Positions 11,206 through 15,789 of a stretch of 15,789 bases of DNA are shown piece after piece. A model generated the notes under the pieces. The model made no database searches. It saw nothing but the letters and a program-made list of their open reading frames with translations, and was not told the origin of the DNA. Source of the DNA: an uncultured bacterium (lineage in GTDB: Bacteria > Cyanobacteriota > Vampirovibrionia > Gastranaerophilales > Gastranaerophilaceae); NCBI GenBank assembly GCA_900551915.1, contig URXT01000040.1:1-15789 (forward strand). Direction: 5' to 3'. A program made the position numbers and the translations under genes. Within the stretch, counting starts at the first letter, position 1. Each line of letters starts with the position of its first letter.

Positions 11206-11547
11206 ATGTTACTGTTTTTACGTTGGATAGGTTTTGCGCTCATCATAATGTTTATTGCATGGGTTGTGCCGGGAATTAATGTTGCCGGATTTTTAAATGC
11301 TTTAATTGTTGCAATAGTTATGGCTTTTATAAATGTATTTATCAAACCTGCTCTTATATTGGTAACTTTGCCTATAAATATCGTAACACTCGGGCTTTTT
11401 ACACTCGTTATTAATGCACTGCTGTTTATGTTTGCAGGTTTCATTGCACCGGGCTTTGAAGTCGACGGATTTTTCAGCGCATTTATAGGAGCGTTATTGC
11501 TTTCAATTTTGAGCGTAGGGCTTAACAGCATAGGACCGGACAATTAA
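11206..11547 (+). CDS. phage holin family protein (PF04020), four-helix membrane protein
   Basis: A small inner-membrane protein of 113 residues with four predicted hydrophobic segments at about 4-25, 28-48, 50-78 and 85-107. The conserved features of the PF04020/YvlD-like family are present: RWIGFALIIMFIAWVVPGINV, NVFIKPALILVTLPINIVTLGLFTLVINALLF, and the final GFEVDGFFSAFIGALLLSILS. Despite the family name it is a common chromosomal gene with unknown role, sometimes tied to envelope stress, and nothing here indicates a prophage. The start has AAGGAG six bases upstream. It is a single-gene unit with a strong terminator. Confidence 0.9.
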   Translation: MLLFLRWIGFALIIMFIAWVVPGINVAGFLNALIVAIVMAFINVFIKPALILVTLPINIVTLGLFTLVINALLFMFAGFIAPGFEVDGFFSAFIGALLLSILSVGLNSIGPDN

Positions 11548-11556
11548 AAATATTAG

Positions 11557-11578
11557 GGAGCCGAACGGCTCCTTTTTT
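11557..11578 (+). terminator. terminator of the PF04020 gene
   Basis: GGAGCC-GAAC-GGCTCC (11557-11572) followed by six T (11573-11578); it begins nine bases after the stop codon. Confidence 0.9.
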
Positions 11579-11601
11579 ACGTAATATTACTTAAAAAAAT
11601 C

Positions 11602-11631
11602 TTGAAGTTTCAGTATATCAGAGAATATAAT
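11602..11631 (+). promoter_or_regulatory. prs promoter
   Basis: TTGAAG (11602-11607), 18-bp spacer, perfect TATAAT (11626-11631). RNA would begin near 11638, giving a leader of about 60 nt that contains a GGAG and a 7-bp inverted repeat, AATAATC/GATTATT (11649-11655/11664-11670). Confidence 0.6.
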
Positions 11632-11698
11632 AATTAGGCAGGAGAAAAAATAATCATTAAAAAGATTATTACCATAGCTGGTGGCAGAAAGGATTAAA

Positions 11699-12712
11699 AT
11701 GGTATTAGAATTAGCTTCCGAACAGCTTGAAAGAACAATCAACCCGACTCATGATATAAAACTTTTTGCAGGACGTTCAAATACTAAATTAGCACAGGAA
11801 ATTGCTGATTATCTTGGAACTTCAATCGGGCCGATGATTGTTAAGAACTTTGCTGACGGTGAAATATACGTTCAAGTAAAAGAAAGTGTTAGGGGCGACG
11901 ATGTTTTTATCATTCAGCCGCTTTGCAATCCGGTTAATGAAAATCTTATGGAATTATTGATTATAATTGACGCGTTCAAACGTGCAAGTGCTAAATCTAT
12001 TACAGCAGTAATTCCTTATTATGGTTACGCAAGACAGGACAGAAAAACCTCGGGACGTGAAGCTATCACTGCAAAATTAGTTGCTGATTTGCTTACAACA
12101 GCAGGCGCAAACAGAGTTCTTGCAATGGATTTACATACCGGCCAAATCCAAGGCTTCTTTAACATTCTTGTTGACCACATTTTTGCAACTCCGATTTTAG
12201 TAAACTATATTAAAAGTTTAAACATGAATCCTGATGATATGGTTGCTGTCAGTCCTGATACCGGCGGAGTTCAACGAACAAGACATTTTGCAAAATCAAT
12301 CGGCTGCCCGCTTGCAATAATCGATAAACGCCGCGACAAACACAATGAAGCCATTGCTTCACATGTAATCGGTGATGTCAAAGACAAAATCTGCATTATG
12401 TTCGACGATATTATTGACACGGCAGGAACAATTTGCGAAGCATCAAAACTTCTTAAAAGAGAAGGTGCAAAAGATGTTTACGTATGCGCCGCGCACCCGG
12501 TTTTCTCCGGCCCGGCCATCGAAAGGCTTGCTAACGCTCCAATCAAAGAATGCATTGTAACAAATACAATCCCGCTTGATATGGACAAAATGCCTCCAAA
12601 TATCAAACAGCTTTCAGTTGCTCCTCTTTTGGGTCAGGCAATTTCAAGAATCCATGACGGTGAAAGTGTAAGTTCGCTTTTTGGTTTTGAAAAAGATATT
12701 CAAGTAAGTTAG
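11699..12712 (+). CDS. prs: ribose-phosphate pyrophosphokinase (PRPP synthetase)
   Basis: Makes phosphoribosyl pyrophosphate from ribose 5-phosphate and ATP, the precursor for purines, pyrimidines, histidine, tryptophan and NAD. The 337-residue protein is a class I enzyme. It has the N-terminal KLFAGRSNTKLAQEIADYLG, the ATP-binding/flexible-loop segment PYYGYARQDRK (106-116), the signature DLHTGQIQGFF (144-154) and the PRPP loop FDDIIDTAGT (235-244). The start at 11699 is chosen because AAAGGA precedes it with five-base spacing; an in-frame GTG at 11681 has no ribosome-binding site. About 10 N-terminal residues precede the usual family start. The length exceeds the common 310-320 residues mainly through short ends. 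Single gene with its own promoter and terminator. Confidence 0.97.
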   Translation: MVLELASEQLERTINPTHDIKLFAGRSNTKLAQEIADYLGTSIGPMIVKNFADGEIYVQVKESVRGDDVFIIQPLCNPVNENLMELLIIIDAFKRASAKSITAVIPYYGYARQDRKTSGREAITAKLVADLLTTAGANRVLAMDLHTGQIQGFFNILVDHIFATPILVNYIKSLNMNPDDMVAVSPDTGGVQRTRHFAKSIGCPLAIIDKRRDKHNEAIASHVIGDVKDKICIMFDDIIDTAGTICEASKLLKREGAKDVYVCAAHPVFSGPAIERLANAPIKECIVTNTIPLDMDKMPPNIKQLSVAPLLGQAISRIHDGESVSSLFGFEKDIQVS

Positions 12713-12739
12713 AATTAAATAAATGGAAGATGAAAAAGT

Positions 12740-12766
12740 ATGCCGCTTATAAAGCGGCATTTTTTT
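12740..12766. terminator. terminator between prs and the convergent amidohydrolase gene
   Basis: ATGCCGCTT (12740-12748) / AAGCGGCAT (12752-12760), loop of three, then seven T (12760-12766) for prs. On the minus strand the stem is followed by ACTTTTTC, so it can also stop the amidohydrolase transcript. Confidence 0.9.
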
Positions 12767-12787
12767 AATTTTTCTCAACTTATTTAC

Positions 12788-13924
12788 TTATTTATTAAAG
12801 CTTACTTCTTTTGACGGAGACATTTTATCTGCAAGCAGCCCTAGCACTCCTAACGCCGCAAGAGCAAGGCCTATAAAGGAAACAACTTTTAAAGTCGAAA
12901 TACTTTTTATATTTTTTTCTTTAACTTGTGCCCATTGTTTTTGAAAGAATAGTTCATCTGCATTCTTATAAAAAATCTTTTCTATTAATTCATCAGCTTT
13001 ATCATTAAAGTTTTGTTTAATAACTGTCTTCAAATCTCCGACAGTTTTTTCATAAGCTTGAACAGGTGAATAATTTTCTCTTAAAGCTTCACCAAAACAA
13101 CCTAAAGGTGCGTCTGTTCCAAAAAGGATACGATCTGTTGCATTACGTTTTTGAAGTTCTTTTATAAGCGTTACAACGCTGGGTTGTTCACTGCTGCTTA
13201 AACCGTTTGCCCCCCAATCAACCCATGACAAATCAACATAAAGCTTTGCATCATTGTTGTCTATTGATTTTAACAGAACTTCAATGGCGTTTTGGTGCGA
13301 TTTTGCATTTCCTGCTCCCATATGAGCCATTACAACCGGAACCTCCGGATAAACTTTAGCAGCTTTGTAAATTGCCTCAGGTGAAGATATATTGTCTGCC
13401 ACATTGCCGGTTTCATCTATGGAAACATCTGAATGAAAAACACAGGGAAGGTTATATTTTTTTGCTACATACATATAAGCCCTATAAACATCACTGTCGG
13501 CTGGTGTTTTAAAGTTTCTCGGATGAAATTTAAGTCCAACAAATTTACCGGGATTTTCACTGATGAGCATATTAATATTTGTTGCATTGCCGTTTGTTTT
13601 AGATGGCTGACAGGCAGCAAGCGCAAAAAACCTGGGGTTTTTCTCGCAGAAATCCAGCATTTCTTTATTTCCTGTAATTTCGCCTTTAAGCACCTCTTCT
13701 AGAAAACAATCCAGATTTGATATTATAGCTTTTTCAACCGAATCCTTCTGCTGCACTCCCTGAACGGAAACCTCAAGCGGAGATTTTACAAATTTATCCA
13801 TAAAGTCATTGTCAAAATTTATTAGTTCTTTTGAGCCTTGTGTTCTTTTCCAATGACCTGAATGCATATGCGAATCTATTATCGCACCGCAAAATGCTGC
13901 TCCCTTCACACCATTAATCCTCAT
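12788..13924 (-). CDS. amidohydrolase family protein with C-terminal membrane anchor
   Basis: A 378-residue TIM-barrel metal hydrolase of the amidohydrolase_2 type (PF04909). Metal and active-site residues visible in order: IDSHMH (Asp17, His19, His21), GLKFHPRN (Lys132, His134), VFHSD (His164), MAHMGAG (His201) and FGTDAPLG (Asp271). The barrel ends near residue 330; a linker leads to one hydrophobic span at about 347-366 (VVSFIGLALAALGVLGLLAD) and a short polar tail, so the enzyme is probably tail-anchored. The family includes decarboxylases and lactone or amide hydrolases; the substrate cannot be told. The ATG overlaps the TGA of the upstream gene by four bases (ATGA), so translation is coupled to the TPR-like protein. 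The membrane anchor is unusual for this family. Confidence 0.85.
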   Translation of the reverse strand: MRINGVKGAAFCGAIIDSHMHSGHWKRTQGSKELINFDNDFMDKFVKSPLEVSVQGVQQKDSVEKAIISNLDCFLEEVLKGEITGNKEMLDFCEKNPRFFALAACQPSKTNGNATNINMLISENPGKFVGLKFHPRNFKTPADSDVYRAYMYVAKKYNLPCVFHSDVSIDETGNVADNISSPEAIYKAAKVYPEVPVVMAHMGAGNAKSHQNAIEVLLKSIDNNDAKLYVDLSWVDWGANGLSSSEQPSVVTLIKELQKRNATDRILFGTDAPLGCFGEALRENYSPVQAYEKTVGDLKTVIKQNFNDKADELIEKIFYKNADELFFQKQWAQVKEKNIKSISTLKVVSFIGLALAALGVLGLLADKMSPSKEVSFNK

Positions 13925-15747
13925 ACAAATATATCTCCTATATTAACATCATTATCAGCTCTGCGCTTGATAACATATTCTCCCAATCTTGAGTAGCCGA
14001 CTTCATATGCGGCTCTTTCACAAATCTTTGCGTTATCTTCTTCACCGCGTTTACGCGCCACTTGTGCCAACCTGTGGAATAATCTTTTAATTTCATTTAT
14101 ATATTTATCTTTATCAGACTCAGAAAAGCTTAATCTGTAATTTTTACATACATTGTTCAAGTAAAAATTATAAAGTCCGTTAGCTTCATCATAATTACCA
14201 AGCTCAAACTTGAGATCTGCCAAATCTTTATATGCATTCATATGCATTGAATTATTTGGGTTAAAACCATCCATATCAATGTATTCTACTGCCTTTGAAA
14301 GGTGTTTTACTGCATCATTAAGATTTCCGATATTTCTTTGGTCTGAAGCATTCGAAAGTAAATTTAATATGGCGCTATTTAAATCCAAATTGTTGTATGC
14401 TTTTAAGTTATCTTTTATACGACGTTTATCAATATCCCGCTTAATTGCAGATAGTATTGAATAAGAGCTTCCCCACATTGCCTTAACACTTGGTCTGCCG
14501 CTGTTTTCACAATCACCTTTTGGATAAATTATTTTGTAATCTCCGTTACGCCTGAAAAAATTTTGTAATTTATAATCTACAAAATCGCCCTTTGCAAATA
14601 TTTTCTTTTCTCGCAATTCATTTTCATCGAACAGCTTCCAGACAGGATAAAGTTTTCCTGAAAAAGACTCATCAATTCTATTTTCATGCATTGCCTGTTT
14701 AAACCTGTAAGTTTCAGCATCATCCGCAACTGCTTCGTCTACACTTAATCCAACGAATTTTGCAATATCTTTGACTTCATCATTATACGGAAATTCCTCT
14801 ACAGGATACTCGTTTGTTACGGTGTCATTAAAGCTGTAGCCTTTAATTTGACCGTTTTCTCTTATTGGATAAAGGTTAAATACACCTCTTGCACCGTCGT
14901 TTACTGTTGTATCATAGGAAGAGTATATGTGGTCAGAATATCCATCCATTTTTTTCAAATTTACAACGTCTGCCTTTGAAAGCGCCAGAAGATTAAAATC
15001 GTACCAGCCCTGATCTTTTATGTAATTCAGCATATTGTGAACTTTGTTATCTTCGTCATAACCGGTTGCCAGATAGTTGGTCAGTTCAGGTTTTTCACCC
15101 CTTTCACCTGCAAGCCAGTTAAGAGTTTCCTCCTGCGGGTATCCGGCAGGAACGTACACCTTTTTACATTTTAACTTGTTGATTTCTTGTATAATTCCGT
15201 ATGCATATTCTAGACCTAGGTTTTCAGGATCCATATATTCGATATATTTACGGTATTTATCCGGCTCGGAATAAAGGCGTTCCAAAAAGGTAAGAAGTTT
15301 TTCTTTTGAAGACTGTGTAGTATGCGGTTTTAGATGAATATAATTACCCATTACCCTCTTGTACTGCTCGGCGAGGTTTTCGAGCGAAACAGGAATTATA
15401 ATCGGAACTGCAACGTATGAATTTTCATCAGTAAGACCGTAATCATTTAGTCTGCGCAATTGTGTTTCTATATTTTTCAAAGGTTTATTCAAGTTATATT
15501 CATTATTAGGAGCATCTTCAGCTCTACGCATATGAAGTTCAATATCTTTGCTTGCTGCAGTAGCAAAATGCTGCATATCTGTTGCCTGGTTTCCTCCATC
15601 TACGATATAAACAGGATATCCCATAAAGTTAATCCTTTTATGGGCTGCAAAAGGCTGTGAAGATTTGACAAAAACATCATTTGCAGTTTTATTAAAAAAA
15701 GGATATTGTACATATTTTTTTTTATTATTATTAATATTGATACTCAT
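13921..15747 (-). CDS. uncharacterised protein with TPR-like C-terminal repeats
   Basis: Not recognised. The ATG at 15747 gives 608 residues. The frame stays open to the window edge (a TTG at 15780 would give 619), and no ribosome-binding site is seen, so the start is uncertain. After an Asn/Lys-rich N-terminus comes INFMGYPVYIVDGGNQATDM (about 39-58), resembling the FxG-type N-terminal motif frequent in this lineage. The middle has no obvious domain; it is mostly alpha/beta and polar, with YVAVPIIIPVSLENLAEQY and KKVYVPAGYPQEETLNWLAGE. Two TPR-like helical pairs lie at about 472-534 (NIGNLNDAVKHLSKAVEYI, then AYKDLADLKFELGNYDEAN), followed by more helices. No signal peptide or membrane span. 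It is coupled by ATGA to the membrane-anchored amidohydrolase, so it may be its partner or regulator. Confidence 0.75.
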   Translation of the reverse strand: MSININNNKKKYVQYPFFNKTANDVFVKSSQPFAAHKRINFMGYPVYIVDGGNQATDMQHFATAASKDIELHMRRAEDAPNNEYNLNKPLKNIETQLRRLNDYGLTDENSYVAVPIIIPVSLENLAEQYKRVMGNYIHLKPHTTQSSKEKLLTFLERLYSEPDKYRKYIEYMDPENLGLEYAYGIIQEINKLKCKKVYVPAGYPQEETLNWLAGERGEKPELTNYLATGYDEDNKVHNMLNYIKDQGWYDFNLLALSKADVVNLKKMDGYSDHIYSSYDTTVNDGARGVFNLYPIRENGQIKGYSFNDTVTNEYPVEEFPYNDEVKDIAKFVGLSVDEAVADDAETYRFKQAMHENRIDESFSGKLYPVWKLFDENELREKKIFAKGDFVDYKLQNFFRRNGDYKIIYPKGDCENSGRPSVKAMWGSSYSILSAIKRDIDKRRIKDNLKAYNNLDLNSAILNLLSNASDQRNIGNLNDAVKHLSKAVEYIDMDGFNPNNSMHMNAYKDLADLKFELGNYDEANGLYNFYLNNVCKNYRLSFSESDKDKYINEIKRLFHRLAQVARKRGEEDNAKICERAAYEVGYSRLGEYVIKRRADNDVNIGDIFV

Positions 15748-15789
15748 AACATTTTGTGTTATTTTATTTATTAGGGTCAATAAGCAGAA

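Noticed and set aside
11175..11543. 122-codon frame antisense to the PF04020 gene
   Set aside because: Low-complexity mirror of a membrane-protein gene; the plus-strand frame has the family motifs, a ribosome-binding site and a terminator.
11206..11547. Prophage remnant because of the 'phage holin' family name
   Set aside because: PF04020 proteins are widespread chromosomal membrane proteins; no endolysin, structural or integrase gene is near.
11681..11698. GTG start for prs
   Set aside because: No ribosome-binding site precedes it, and the AAAGGA for the ATG at 11699 lies within this stretch.

Overview
The window is AT-rich (roughly one third G+C by eye). Its gene content suggests a gut-type non-photosynthetic cyanobacterial relative (Vampirovibrionia/Melainabacteria, order Gastranaerophilales). 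The grounds are two short prepilin-like proteins with the lineage-typical N-terminus (FTLAEVLITLG / FTMAETLITLG) and Cys-rich tails, flagellar rod genes, and a protein with an 'INFMG'-type N-terminal motif. This placement is inference from sequence style; no marker gene allows a firm assignment.

Layout. 1-1600 (minus): sdaAB-sdaAA, the two subunits of an iron-sulfur L-serine dehydratase. 1760-3379: a 46-codon small ORF, a possible 44-codon ORF, a prepilin-like gene (minus) and a divergent XRE regulator (plus) sharing a compact promoter region with a 16-bp inverted repeat. 3380-4101: about 720 bp without a convincing protein gene, holding diverged GC-richer repeats, a REP-like hairpin and a probable minus-strand small RNA ending in a strong terminator. 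4102-6011 (plus): surE, then a TIGR04076-family gene and tag (3-methyladenine glycosylase I). 6246-6330 (minus): tRNA-Leu(GAG). 6331-6534: a structured intergenic element. 6535-7788 (minus): a small HTH gene followed by a family 2 glycosyltransferase. 7874-8569 (plus): a second prepilin-like gene, divergent from the HTH gene across two perfect AT palindromes. 8583-10918 (minus): a rod cluster in transcription order FlgF/G-like, FlgF/G-like, flgB, flgC. 11206-12712 (plus): a PF04020 membrane protein and prs. 12788-15747 (minus): a large unrecognised protein with TPR-like C-terminal repeats, translationally coupled to a tail-anchored amidohydrolase.

The most interesting observation is a repeated module: each prepilin-like gene is transcribed divergently from a small HTH gene, each intergenic region has a consensus-like sigma-70 promoter for the pilin overlapped by a near-perfect dyad, and neither HTH gene has a Shine-Dalgarno sequence, so both may be leaderless. 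This looks like locally controlled, possibly phase-like or induced, expression of individual pilin-like surface proteins. The amidohydrolase/TPR pair and the minus-strand RNA at about 3822-3945 are the other candidates for undescribed biology.
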